From Pseudomonas guariconensis (GTDB taxonomy: Bacteria; Pseudomonadota; Gammaproteobacteria; Pseudomonadales; Pseudomonadaceae), in assembly GCF_900102675.1 (NCBI RefSeq), contig NZ_FMYX01000018.1, positions 1 through 64,000 on the forward strand: DNA of 64,000 nucleotides. Direction: 5' to 3'. Below the pieces are notes generated by a model. The model saw only the letters and a list, made by a program, of their open reading frames with translations. It had not been told where the DNA came from and did no database searches. A program made the translations under genes and the position numbers. Shown piece by piece: positions 16,751 through 28,896 of this stretch (within the stretch, counting starts at the first letter, position 1; every line of letters begins with the position of its first letter).

Positions 16751-17215
16751 ATGCAAGGTCACCCGGACGTAATCAACTACCTCGTCACGTTGCTGAAGGG
16801 CGAACTGGCAGCACGCGATCAATACTTCATCCACTCTCGCATGTATGAAGATTGGGGCCTGACCAAGCTCTACGAGCGTATCAACCACGAGATGGAAGAG
16901 GAGACGCAGCACGCCGATGCTCTGATGCGTCGGATCCTCATGCTCGAAGGTACGCCCGACATGCGCGCCGACGATCTGGAGGTCGGCAGCACCGTGCCGG
17001 AGATGATCGAGGCCGATTTGAAGCTCGAGTACAAGGTGCGTGCCGCACTGTGCAAAGGCATCGAATTGTGCGAGCTGCACAAGGACTACATCAGTCGCGA
17101 CATTCTGCGTGCGCAACTGGCCGATACTGAAGAAGATCACACCTATTGGCTGGAGAAACAGCAAGGCCTGATCAAAGCGATCGGCCTGGAGAACTACCTG
17201 CAGTCGCAGATGTAA
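16751..17215 (+). CDS. bfr: Bacterioferritin-family iron storage protein lacking the haem methionine
   Basis: This 154-residue four-helix protein stores iron as a 24-subunit shell. Ferroxidase ligands are visible: Glu18, Glu51, His54, a Glu near 94, Glu127 and His130. The position equal to the haem-ligating Met52 of classical bacterioferritin is Thr here (EEETQHAD). That fits the FtnA (formerly BfrA) type beside katA in P. aeruginosa rather than haem-binding BfrB. Start ATG follows GGAGAAGCAGGG. An intrinsic terminator follows; uvrA converges on it. The family is certain; the haem-poor state is inferred from one residue. Confidence 0.95.
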   Translation: MQGHPDVINYLVTLLKGELAARDQYFIHSRMYEDWGLTKLYERINHEMEEETQHADALMRRILMLEGTPDMRADDLEVGSTVPEMIEADLKLEYKVRAALCKGIELCELHKDYISRDILRAQLADTEEDHTYWLEKQQGLIKAIGLENYLQSQM

Positions 17216-17250
17216 TGCCCCACGCCTTCCGCGAGGAGGTGGCGCCAAGC

Positions 17251-17285
17251 AAAGCCCCTGGCATCAACATGCCAGGGGCTTTTTT
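17251..17285. terminator. Bidirectional terminator between bfr and uvrA
   Basis: AAAGCCCCTGGCAT pairs with ATGCCAGGGGCTTT around CAAC, with A residues on the left and T residues on the right. It can serve both converging genes. Confidence 0.92.
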
Positions 17286-17287
17286 CG

Positions 17288-20122
<2,835 letters not shown>

Positions 20123-20251
20123 TGCGGCCTCGCTCGGCGGGCATAAACAAGGGAGTATAAGGCGCGCTGCCAGTACGCGGCAAAGCGTCGCGTAGATGCT
20201 GTTACGCTGTCGGACTGATAGAATCGCCGCCGGTTCACACGAGGTTATTCC

Positions 20252-21646
20252 ATGCACGACACGCACAACGAGCGCATGAGTGGCAGCGAAACCCGCGCTG
20301 CTGGCGGCCTGGCCCTGGTCTTTGCCTTTCGTATGCTGGGCATGTTCATGGTCCTGCCGGTGCTGGCGACCTACGGCATGGACCTGGCCGGTGCCACGCC
20401 GGCGCTGATTGGCCTGGCCATCGGGGCCTATGGCCTGACTCAGGCTGTCTTGCAGATCCCGTTCGGGATGATTTCCGATCGCATCGGCCGCCGTCCGGTC
20501 ATTTACCTCGGATTGGTGGTGTTTGCGCTCGGCAGTTTGCTGGCGGCCCAGGCGGACTCCATCTGGGGCGTGATCGCCGGTCGCATCCTGCAAGGTGCCG
20601 GGGCGATTTCGGCCGCCGTCATGGCGCTGTTGTCCGACCTGACCCGTGAACAGCACCGCACCAAAGCAATGGCCATGATCGGCATGAGCATCGGCCTGTC
20701 GTTCGCGGTTGCCATGGTCGTCGGCCCGTTGCTGACTCGTGCCTTCGGCCTGTCAGGATTGTTCCTTGCCACGGCAGGACTTGCCCTGGTGGGTATCGTG
20801 CTCATCGCCTTCGTCGTGCCTAGCGCACACAGTGCCCTGCAGCACCGAGAGTCGGGCGTGGCCCGCAAGGCGCTCGGCCCGACGCTGCGTCATCCGGACC
20901 TTCTGCGCCTGGATGTGAGCATCTTCATCCTCCACGCCATCCTCATGGCCAGCTTCGTCGCGCTGCCCTTGGCCTTCGTCGAGCGTGGCGGCCTGCCGAA
21001 AGAGCAGCATTGGTGGGTGTACCTGACCGCGTTGCTCGTTTCATTTTTTGCAATGATCCCCTTCATCATCTATGGCGAGAAGAAGCGCAAGATGAAACGG
21101 GTGTTGCTCGGCGCGGTCAGTGTGCTGCTGATGGTCGAGGTGTTCTTCTGGCAGTGGGCTGACAACTTGCGCGGACTGGTGATCGGCACCGTGGTATTCT
21201 TTACGGCATTCAACCTGCTGGAGGCATCGCTGCCTTCGCTGGTGAGCAAAGTGTCGCCCGCAGGCGGCAAAGGGACGGCCATGGGGGTATATTCCACCAG
21301 TCAGTTCCTAGGCGCCGCACTGGGAGGAATCATCGGTGGCTGGTTGTTCCAGCACGGTGGTCTGGGCATGGTGTTCCTCGGTTGCGCAGGGCTGTGCGCC
21401 ATCTGGTTGGCCACGGCATTGAGCATGAACGAGCCGCCGTATGTAACCAGCCTGCGCATGCCGCTGTCGCCTGAAGGTGTCCGGGAAGCCGGGCTGACCG
21501 AGCGCCTGCTGGCTGTGCCGGGTGTGACCGACGCCGTAGTGGTGGCGGAAGAAGCCGCCGTCTATATCAAACTGGATACGAAAATTTTGGACCGTGCGAC
21601 CCTTGAGCGTCTGGTGAACCCAGCGTCTTCGGCGTGCGAAGCCTAG
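20252..21646 (+). CDS. yajR: MFS transporter with C-terminal YAM domain (YajR type)
   Basis: This 464-residue protein has twelve predicted membrane helices and the MFS motif A (SDRIGRRPVIYLG after TM2). Beyond TM12, residues about 405-464 form a soluble ferredoxin-like tail (LTERLLAVPGVTDAVVVAEEAAVYIKLD), the YAM domain known from E. coli YajR; the FRMLGMFMVLPVLATYGM start and GTAMGVYSTSQFLGAALGG also match that family. The transported substrate is unknown. GAGG lies nine bases before the ATG. ssb follows after nine bases, so the two may be co-transcribed. Confidence 0.9.
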   Translation: MHDTHNERMSGSETRAAGGLALVFAFRMLGMFMVLPVLATYGMDLAGATPALIGLAIGAYGLTQAVLQIPFGMISDRIGRRPVIYLGLVVFALGSLLAAQADSIWGVIAGRILQGAGAISAAVMALLSDLTREQHRTKAMAMIGMSIGLSFAVAMVVGPLLTRAFGLSGLFLATAGLALVGIVLIAFVVPSAHSALQHRESGVARKALGPTLRHPDLLRLDVSIFILHAILMASFVALPLAFVERGGLPKEQHWWVYLTALLVSFFAMIPFIIYGEKKRKMKRVLLGAVSVLLMVEVFFWQWADNLRGLVIGTVVFFTAFNLLEASLPSLVSKVSPAGGKGTAMGVYSTSQFLGAALGGIIGGWLFQHGGLGMVFLGCAGLCAIWLATALSMNEPPYVTSLRMPLSPEGVREAGLTERLLAVPGVTDAVVVAEEAAVYIKLDTKILDRATLERLVNPASSACEA

Positions 21647-21655
21647 GAGAACGTT

Positions 21656-22201
21656 ATGGCCCGTGGGGTTAACAAAGTCATTCTGGTCGGCACTTGCGGT
21701 CAGGATCCCGAAGTCCGCTACCTGCCCAACGGTAACGCCGTGACCAACCTGAGCCTGGCCACCAGCGAGCAGTGGACCGACAAGCAGTCCGGCCAGAAAG
21801 TCGAGCGCACCGAGTGGCACCGTGTTGCCATGTTCGGCAAAGTCGCCGAAATCGCTGGCGAATACCTGCGCAAAGGTTCCCAGGTGTACATCGAGGGCAA
21901 GCTGCAGACCCGCGAGTGGGAAAAAGACGGCATCAAGCGCTACACCACCGAAATCATCGTCGACATGCAGGGCACCATGCAGCTGCTGGGCGGTCGTCCG
22001 CAGAACCAGCAACAGGGCGGCGACCCGTACAACCAAGGTGGTGGCAACTACAACCAAGGTGGTGGCCAGCAGCAGTACAACCAGGCGCCACGCCAGCAGG
22101 CTCCGCGTCCACAGCAGGCTCCACAGCGTCCTGCGCCACAGCAGCCAGCTACGCAACCGGCCGCTGACTTCGACAGCTTCGACGACGATATTCCGTTCTA
22201 A
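21656..22201 (+). CDS. ssb: Single-stranded DNA-binding protein
   Basis: SSB (181 aa) coats single-stranded DNA in replication, recombination and repair. The OB fold covers residues about 1-110 (MARGVNKVILVGTCGQDPEVRYLPNG...). A glutamine-, asparagine- and proline-rich linker follows, coded by imperfect repeats (two near-identical copies of a YNQGGG-type unit at 22027-22065). The acidic tip DSFDDDIPF, which docks partner proteins, ends the protein. uvrA-ssb proximity is common in gamma-proteobacteria. Confidence 0.98.
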   Translation: MARGVNKVILVGTCGQDPEVRYLPNGNAVTNLSLATSEQWTDKQSGQKVERTEWHRVAMFGKVAEIAGEYLRKGSQVYIEGKLQTREWEKDGIKRYTTEIIVDMQGTMQLLGGRPQNQQQGGDPYNQGGGNYNQGGGQQQYNQAPRQQAPRPQQAPQRPAPQQPATQPAADFDSFDDDIPF

Positions 22202-22230
22202 CGGATCGCTGCCCGATCAGTACTCGAAAA

Positions 22231-22264
22231 AAAGCCGCAGCCAGGCAACTGGCTGCGGCTTTTT
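22231..22264. terminator. Bidirectional terminator after ssb
   Basis: A perfect 13-base stem, AAAGCCGCAGCCA (22231-22243) with TGGCTGCGGCTTT (22250-22262), has a six-base loop and is flanked by A and T runs. It serves ssb and the converging regulator gene. Confidence 0.93.
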
Positions 22265-22285
22265 CATGCGCGCTCTAAAACGGGG

Positions 22286-23668
22286 TCAATAGAACAACCG
22301 TGGCTCTGGTGAGTCCAGCAAGCTGGCCAGTTTGGTCAGCGCAAAAGCGAGCTCGTCCCGGGTGGGGGCCATCAGCGCAATGCGCACGCCGTTGGGCGCG
22401 TCGCTGCGTTGAGGCAGGAATTGGCTACCGCTGACGACAGTTACGCCGTTGCTGCGTGCCAGGTGGGCGAATTCATCGCTGGTCCAAGGGGCTGGGAGTT
22501 CGAGCCAGAGATGGAAACTGTGGGGTTGGCTGCGGATCGAGTACTTGCCGAGGATGTTCTTGGCCATCTGCTGGCGTGCGGCGGCTTCCTCCTGCTGGGT
22601 TCTTAACAGTTGGTCCGCCCTGCCGCTGTTGATCAAGTTGCTGGCGAGCTGGGCCATCAAGGGCGAGGGCATCCAGACGCTGCTGCGCACCATCGAGGAC
22701 AAGCGCGACAACATGTGTGGCGGTGCATACAGATAACCGATGCGCAGCGCCGGCAACACGCTCTTGGACAGGCTGGTCAGGTAAATGGAACGCTCCGGTG
22801 CATAGGCGGCCAGGGGCTTGTAGCTGGACGTCGGCGCCAGGAATCCGTAGATGTCGTCATCGATGATGACCAGGTCGAACTCGCGGGCAATAGCGGCGAT
22901 GGCCTCACGCCGGGCGTGGGGCATGATCGAGTTGGTCGGGTTCTGGTGTGTAGTTACACAAACCAGCAGGGTAGGGCGATGCTCGAGGCAGGCGGCGCGC
23001 AGCGCCTCAGGAATCAGGCCATGCTCATCCACGGCCACGCCCTGAAGGCGCCGGCCCAGGCTGTGGGCCAAGGAAATGATACCGGGGTAGCAGAAGGATT
23101 CGCACAGAATCACATCGTCGGTTTTCGACAGGCTGCTGAGGGCGACCAGCAGGCCGTGCTGGGCGCCGGAGGTCAAGACCACCTGCTGCCAGCTGGCATC
23201 CGGAAGCCAGCGCCTGATCCAGGCCGCGCCCGCTTCCTTGTGGACGGCATGACCACCGTCGGTGACGTAATCGAGCGCCTGGATCAGGTCGGCGGCGTCG
23301 GCCAGCTCGTGGAGCGAGCCGCGCAACCACTGTGTCATGTGGGCGTCGTTTGGCTTGATGATCGACAAATCGATCTGGCCGTTTTCATTGCTGATGCCCG
23401 TGCTGCGAGTTGCCGGGGCAGCAGGGGCTTTTGAGGGGCGTACAAAGGTGCCGCGTCCTACTTCGCCGATCACCAGACCCCGCTTGGCCGCCTCATCATA
23501 AGCCCGGCCAATGGTGCCTGGCGTCACGCTCAGGCGCTCGGCCAAGTCCTTGAGCGTCGGCAATCGGTCGCCGGCTACCAGCTTCCCGCTGGCAATGTCC
23601 TGTTCAAGGGCATCGGCGATCATCAGGTAAACCGGTTGCGTCAGGGCGCTGTAATGAGGAACCCACAT
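22286..23668 (-). CDS. MocR/GntR-type transcription regulator with aminotransferase domain
   Basis: This 460-residue protein joins an N-terminal GntR winged helix (about residues 10-78, AGDRLPTLKDLAERLSVTPGTIGRAYDEA) to a fold-type I aminotransferase domain. The PLP lysine is Lys302 in LTSLSKSVLPALRIGY; the DDDIYG motif with the PLP-binding aspartate precedes it. Such proteins usually sense an amino-acid or PLP-linked ligand and control a neighbour. The divergent dehydrogenase gene is the obvious target candidate, across a 273-base AT-rich gap. The ligand is unknown. Confidence 0.92.
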   Translation of the reverse strand: MWVPHYSALTQPVYLMIADALEQDIASGKLVAGDRLPTLKDLAERLSVTPGTIGRAYDEAAKRGLVIGEVGRGTFVRPSKAPAAPATRSTGISNENGQIDLSIIKPNDAHMTQWLRGSLHELADAADLIQALDYVTDGGHAVHKEAGAAWIRRWLPDASWQQVVLTSGAQHGLLVALSSLSKTDDVILCESFCYPGIISLAHSLGRRLQGVAVDEHGLIPEALRAACLEHRPTLLVCVTTHQNPTNSIMPHARREAIAAIAREFDLVIIDDDIYGFLAPTSSYKPLAAYAPERSIYLTSLSKSVLPALRIGYLYAPPHMLSRLSSMVRSSVWMPSPLMAQLASNLINSGRADQLLRTQQEEAAARQQMAKNILGKYSIRSQPHSFHLWLELPAPWTSDEFAHLARSNGVTVVSGSQFLPQRSDAPNGVRIALMAPTRDELAFALTKLASLLDSPEPRLFY

Positions 23669-23941
23669 GAAATGGCACCAGTATAGGGTGAGCGGGCAAG
23701 CCTAGCATGAATGCAATAGGGGTGTAATCAAGGTGAATTACTCCCCAAGTCCATTACATGAAGTCACTTGATTTCGCATATGCAGACAATAATTACTTAT
23801 CAATCAAAGGGTTGTGCGAATTGGTAAGATCAAGGAAATAAAGTAATTGAATCGATGATATTTTCCTGATTACCATCATTGGATCGATGTAATCTCGCCG
23901 TAACAAGCACCTGACCTGATGTTCGACCGCTGGAGATCCTT
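23669..23941. promoter_or_regulatory. AT-rich divergent control region
   Basis: This 273-base gap is clearly richer in A and T than the flanking genes. It contains repeated motifs: GAATCGATGATA at 23849 and GGATCGATGTAA at 23881, and several GTAATC/GTAATT words. These may be binding sites for the MocR-type regulator. No promoter hexamers could be fixed with confidence. Confidence 0.4.
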
Positions 23942-24712
23942 ATGAAAACCGCATTTGTAACTGGCGCTTCCGCAGGCTTTGGCCGCGCCATCTGCCGTAC
24001 GCTGGTCGCCGAGGGCTACCGGGTCATCGGTGGCGCTCGGCGCATGGACAAACTCAAGGAGCTCGAGGGCGAACTGGGCGACTCGTTCATCCCGCTGGCG
24101 CTGGATGTCACTGATCCGGCCTCGGTGGACGCGGCTGTCGAGTGGATCGGCAAGGCCTCGTTGAACATCGATGTGCTGGTAAACAATGCCGGGCTGGCGC
24201 TGGGCATTGATCGGGCGCAGCAGGCCAGTGCCGAGAACTGGCAGCGGATGATCGACACCAACATCACCGGCCTGACGATGGTCACACATAAAATCCTCCC
24301 CCGCATGGTCGAGGCCGACAGCGGCCTGATCGTCAATATCGGCTCCATCGCCGGCACCTATCCGTACCCGGGCGGTAACGTGTATGGCGCCAGCAAGGCA
24401 TTCGTCCGACAGTTCAGCCTCAACCTGCGCGCCGACCTCGCCGGCACCCGGGTACGGGTGAGCAACATCGAGCCGGGCCTGTGTTCGGGTACCGACTTCT
24501 CGGTGGTTCGACTCAAGGGCGACCTGGACGCCGTGGAAGCGCTGTACCGCGACGTCGAGGCGCTTCTGCCCGAGGACATCGCCGCCACCGTAGCCTGGAT
24601 CGCAGCCCAACCGGCGCATGTGAACATCAACACCATCGAGATCATGCCGGTGGCGCAAAGCAGCGCGGGGCTGAACGTGGTGCGTAATCTGCCTCGTACC
24701 GCGCAGGCGTGA
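23942..24712 (+). CDS. Short-chain dehydrogenase/reductase, YdfG-like
   Basis: This 256-residue classical SDR has the nucleotide-binding TGASAGFG at residues 8-15, NNAG near 83, a catalytic serine in IGSIAG and YGASK for Tyr and Lys. Arg37-38 after the second strand (GARRMDK) favours NADPH. It reads most like YdfG, which oxidises L-allo-threonine and 3-hydroxy acids, but the substrate cannot be read from sequence. GAGATCCTT precedes the ATG. Divergent from a PLP-domain regulator, so an amino-acid-derived substrate is plausible. Confidence 0.88.
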   Translation: MKTAFVTGASAGFGRAICRTLVAEGYRVIGGARRMDKLKELEGELGDSFIPLALDVTDPASVDAAVEWIGKASLNIDVLVNNAGLALGIDRAQQASAENWQRMIDTNITGLTMVTHKILPRMVEADSGLIVNIGSIAGTYPYPGGNVYGASKAFVRQFSLNLRADLAGTRVRVSNIEPGLCSGTDFSVVRLKGDLDAVEALYRDVEALLPEDIAATVAWIAAQPAHVNINTIEIMPVAQSSAGLNVVRNLPRTAQA

Positions 24713-24722
24713 GGGGCAAGGG

Positions 24723-24742
24723 CTGTTTCACTGATGAAACAG
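24723..24742 (+). terminator. Hairpin after the SDR gene
   Basis: CTGTTTCA and TGAAACAG form a perfect eight-base stem with a CTGA loop, followed by TCCTTT. The short T-run makes it a weak terminator candidate. Confidence 0.5.
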
Positions 24743-24877
24743 TCCTTTGAGCCATGTCATCGCGTATTCAGGATTCTTGGCTAGAGTTAGGGTTGGTGGC
24801 CATCCGTTGGCCGCCACCGTGAAGTCCTTGAGGCGTCGGCGATGTCCCGACGTCCAGAACCTGATCAGGAGTGCACG

Positions 24878-27800
24878 ATGGACCTCAACCGTCGGCAGTT
24901 TTTCAAGGTCGCCGCGATCGGCCTTGGAGGCTCGAGCCTTGCGGCGTTGGGCATGGCCCCGACCCCCGCGTTCGCCGAGCAGGTGCGCCACTTCAAGCTG
25001 GCGCACACCAAAGAAACCCGTAACACCTGCCCCTACTGCTCGGTCGGCTGCGGCCTGATCATGTACAGCCAGGGCGATGCGGGCAAGAACGTCAAACAGA
25101 ACATCATCCACATCGAGGGCGATGCGGACCATCCGGTCAACCGCGGGACCTTGTGCCCGAAAGGTGCGGGCCTGCTGGACTTCATCCACAGCCCGAACCG
25201 CCTGCAATACCCCGAAGTTCGCAAGCCTGGCAGCAAGGAGTGGACCCGGATCAGCTGGGACGAGGCGCTCGATCGCATCGCCGATCTCGTGAAAAAGGAC
25301 CGCGACGCCAACTTCATCGAGAAGAACGCCCAAGGGCAGACGGTCAACCGTTGGCTCAGCGTGGGCTTTCTCGCAGCGTCCGCCGCTTCCAGCGAAGCTG
25401 GCTATCTGACGCATAAGGTCATTCGTTCATTGGGTGTTCTGGGGTTCGATAACCAAGCGCGTGTCTGACACGGCCCGACGGTGGCAAGTCTTGCCCCGAC
25501 GTACGGCCGTGGTGCCATGACCAATCACTGGTCCGATATCGCCAATGCGAATCTGGTCCTGGTGATGGGTGGCAACGCAGCAGAAGCGCACCCGTGCGGC
25601 TTCAAGTGGGTGACCGAGGCCAAGGCGCACAACAAGGCGCGGCTGATCGTGGTCGACCCGCGGTTCACGCGTACCGCCTCGGTGGCGGACTATTACGCGC
25701 CGATCCGTACCGGAACCGACATCGCCTTCATGGGCGGGTTGATCAACTACCTGCTGAGCAACGACAAGATCCAGCACGAATACGTGCGCAACTACACTGA
25801 CGTGTCGTTCATCGTCAAAGAAGGCTATGGCTTCGAGGACGGGCTGTTCAGTGGCTATGATGCGGATAAACGCATCTACGCCGACAAGTCCGGCTGGGGC
25901 TATGAGTTGGGCGAGGATGGTTTTGCCAAAGTCGATCCGACCTTGCAGCACCCGCGTTGCGTCTACCAGTTGATGAAGCAGCATTACAGCCGCTACACCC
26001 CGGAAGTGGCGAGCATGACCTGCGGCATGCCCCAGGACGCCATGATGAAGGTCTGGGAAGAGATCGCCACCTGCTCGCAGCCGGGCAAGACCATGACGAT
26101 CCTGTATGCACTGGGCTGGACGCAGCATTCGATCGGTGCACAGATCATCCGTAGCGCGGCCATGGTCCAGCTGCTGCTGGGCAACGTCGGCATGCCGGGG
26201 GGCGGGGTCAACGCCCTGCGCGGTCACTCCAACATCCAGGGCCTGACCGACCTGGGGCTGCTGTCCAACTCGCTGCCCGGTTACCTCACCCTGCCCGGCG
26301 ATGCCGAGCAGGACTACGCCGCCTTCATCGACAAGCGCGCCTCCAAACCGCTACGCCCAGGGCAGTTGTCCTACTGGCAGAACTACGGCAAGTTCCATGT
26401 CAGCCTCATGAAGGCTTGGTACGGCCCCAACGCTACCGCCGAGAACCACTGGGGCTATGACTGGCTGCCCAAGCTCGATGTGGGCTCCTACGACGTGCTG
26501 CGCATGTTCGAGATGATGAGCCAGGGCAAGGTCAACGGCTACTTCTGCCAGGGCTTCAATCCGATCGCCGCGTTGCCGGACAAGAACCGCGTCACCGCTG
26601 CGCTGGCCAAGCTCAAGTGGCTGGTCGTGATGGATCCGCTGGCCACCGAGACGTCCGAGTTCTGGCGCAATGCCGGGCCCTTCAACGACGTCGATACCGC
26701 CAATATCCAGACCGAAGTGATCCGCCTGCCCACCACCTGTTTTGCCGAGGAGGATGGCTCGCTGGTCAACAGCAGTCGCTGGTTGCAGTGGCACTGGAAG
26801 GGCGCCGATGGGCCGGGCGAGACCCGCACCGATGTGCAGATCATGAGCGAGCTGTTCCTGCGCTTGCGTCATCGCTACAAGACCGAGGGCGGTGCGTATC
26901 CTGATCCGCTGCTCAACATCAACTGGCCTTACAAGATTCCCGAAGAGCCTTCGCCTGAGGAGTTGGCCAAGGAAATGAACGGCTGGGCGGTCGGCGACTT
27001 CACCGACCCTACCGGTGCCACGCTCAAGGCTGGCCAGCAACTGGCAGGCTTCGGCCAGCTCAAGGACGACGGCAGTACGGCGTCCGGCTGCTGGATCTTC
27101 GCCGGTAGTTGGACCGAGCAGGGCAACCAGATGGCCCGGCGCGACAACAGCGACCCTTACGGCATGCATCAGGTGCAGAACTGGGCCTGGGCCTGGCCGG
27201 CCAACCGCCGCATCCTCTACAACCGCGCCTCCAGCGACCCGCAAGGCAAGCCTTGGGATCCGGAGAAAAAACGCCTGGTGTGGTGGAACGGCAAGGCCTG
27301 GACGGGGACCGACGTGCCGGACTTCAAGGTCGACTCGCCGCCGGAAGCGGGGATGAACCCGTTCATCATGAACCCCGAGGGGGTAGCGCGGTTCTTCGCC
27401 ATCGACAAGATGGCCGAGGGGCCGTTCCCCGAGCACTACGAGCCGTTCGAGACGCCCATCGGCATCAACCCGCTCAACCCGCAGAACAAGAAGGCCATCA
27501 GCAACCCGGCCGGGCGCGTGTTCGACTCGGTATGGGACACCCTGGGCAAGGCCGACGAGTTCCCTTACGCGGCGACCACCTACCGACTGACCGAGCACTT
27601 CCACTTCTGGAGCAAGCACTGCCGCCTCAACGCCATCGCCCAGCCCGAGCAGTTCGTCGAGATCGGCGAGGTACTGGCCAACGAGAAAGGCATCAAGGCG
27701 GGCGACCGGGTGCGGGTCAGCTCCAAGCGCGGGCATATCGAGGCGGTGGCGGTGGTGACCAAGCGGATCCGTCCGCTGAAGGTCAACAACCAGACCGTTC

Positions 27801-27946
27801 ACCAAATTGGCATTCCGCTGCACTGGGGCTTCACCGGCATCACCCGGCACGGCTACCTGACCAACACCCTGGTGCCGTTCCTGGGTGATGGCAATACCCA
27901 AACGCCGGAGTCCAAGTCGTTCCTCGTCAACGTGGAGAAAATCTAA
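24878..27946 (+). CDS. fdnG: Formate dehydrogenase-N type alpha subunit, selenocysteine-containing
   Basis: FdnG is the periplasmic catalytic subunit of respiratory formate dehydrogenase, oxidising formate at a Mo/W bis-MGD centre. The reading frame is 1022 codons with one in-frame TGA at 25466-25468 (residue 197, context QARV-Sec-HGPT), the position of the Sec ligand in E. coli FdnG. A Tat signal (NRRQFFKVAAIG) opens the protein, then a 4Fe-4S site (CPYCSVGCG...CPKG). AGGAG lies six bases before the ATG at 24878; an earlier in-frame ATG is less likely. The stop overlaps fdnH by one base. Read without Sec it would look broken; it is intact. Confidence 0.97.
25466..25505 (+). promoter_or_regulatory. 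SECIS element with selenocysteine UGA codon in fdnG
   Basis: The TGA codon is followed by ACACGGCCCGACGG and an apical hairpin GGCA (25483-25486), loop AGTCT (25487-25491), TGCC (25492-25495). The GU pair in the loop and the spacing from the UGA match the bacterial formate dehydrogenase SECIS bound by SelB. It lies inside the coding sequence, as is normal for bacteria. Confidence 0.85.
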
Positions 27947-28896
27947 TGGCCCAGCAAGACATCATCGCCCGCTCGGCCACCACGACCGTACCGCCTTCGG
28001 TGCGCCAGCAGCAGGAAGTCGCCAAGCTGATCGACACTACCAAGTGCATCGGCTGCAAGGCCTGCCAGGTGGCGTGCTCGGAGTGGAACGAACTGCGTGA
28101 CGAGGTCGGCCACAACCATGGCACTTACGACAACCCCCAGGACCTGACCGCCGAAACCTGGACCCTGATGCGCTTCACCGAGCACGAACGCGACGATGGC
28201 AACCTGGAGTGGCTGATTCGCAAGGATGGCTGCATGCACTGCGCCGAGCCAGGTTGCCTGAAGGCCTGTCCGAGCCCGGGGGCGATCATCAAGCACGCCA
28301 ACGGCATCGTCGACTTCAACCAGGACCACTGCATCGGCTGCGGTTATTGCATCACCGGCTGCCCGTTCAACATCCCGCGGATTTCGCAGAAAGACCACAA
28401 GGCCTACAAATGCAGCCTGTGTTCCGACCGCGTGGCCGTGGGCTTGGAACCGGCCTGCGTGAAGACCTGCCCGACCGGGGCGATCGTCTTCGGCAGCAAG
28501 GATGAAATGAAGGTGCATGCCGCCGAGCGCATCGTCGACTTGAAGTCCCGGGGCTTCGACAAGGCCGGGCTGTATGACCCGGATGGCGTCGGCGGTACCC
28601 ACGTGATGTATGTGCTGCACCACGCCGACACGCCCAAGTTGTACGCCGGGCTGCCGGATGCGCCGGTAATCAGCCCGTTGGTGGGGTTGTGGAAAGGCAT
28701 CAGCAAACCGCTGGCGCTGCTGGCGATGGGCGCGGCAGTGCTGGCGGGGTTCTTCCACTATGTGCGGGTCGGCCCGCAGCGGGTCGAGGAGGACGACGCC
28801 CTGGCGCCTGCCGATGACAGCGTGCATCAGGTGGACCCGTCGGTGCATGTCTATGATCCGACCAAGCCGGGTGGGCAAGGGGGGCCGCGGCCATGA
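27946..28896 (+). CDS. fdnH: Formate dehydrogenase iron-sulfur (beta) subunit
   Basis: The 316-residue beta subunit passes electrons from FdnG to the cytochrome. Four cysteine clusters are visible: CIGCKACQVAC, CMHCAEPGCLKAC, CIGCGYCITGC and CSLCSDRV...CVKTCP, each fit for a 4Fe-4S centre. A single membrane helix near residues 262-282 (PLALLAMGAAVLAGFFHYV) anchors it. Its ATG overlaps the fdnG stop and its own stop overlaps fdnI, so the three are translated as a coupled set. fdoH would be an equally good name. Confidence 0.96.
   Translation: MAQQDIIARSATTTVPPSVRQQQEVAKLIDTTKCIGCKACQVACSEWNELRDEVGHNHGTYDNPQDLTAETWTLMRFTEHERDDGNLEWLIRKDGCMHCAEPGCLKACPSPGAIIKHANGIVDFNQDHCIGCGYCITGCPFNIPRISQKDHKAYKCSLCSDRVAVGLEPACVKTCPTGAIVFGSKDEMKVHAAERIVDLKSRGFDKAGLYDPDGVGGTHVMYVLHHADTPKLYAGLPDAPVISPLVGLWKGISKPLALLAMGAAVLAGFFHYVRVGPQRVEEDDALAPADDSVHQVDPSVHVYDPTKPGGQGGPRP

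Noticed and set aside
20123..20251. LexA box between uvrA and the transporter gene
   Set aside because: CTGTTACGCTGTCGG looks suggestive but does not fit CTG-N10-CAG; no other match was found.
21467..21646. Heavy-metal-associated domain at the end of the YajR-like transporter
   Set aside because: The tail has a similar fold pattern but lacks the GMxCxxC metal motif; it fits the YAM domain instead.
26351..27901. A 516-codon open frame antisense to fdnG
   Set aside because: The composition is typical of reverse-strand shadow translation and fdnG is unambiguous.
24878..27946. Formate dehydrogenase gene interrupted by a stop codon (pseudogene or two genes)
   Set aside because: The TGA is at the known Sec position, a SECIS hairpin follows, and selA, selB and selC lie in the same locus.
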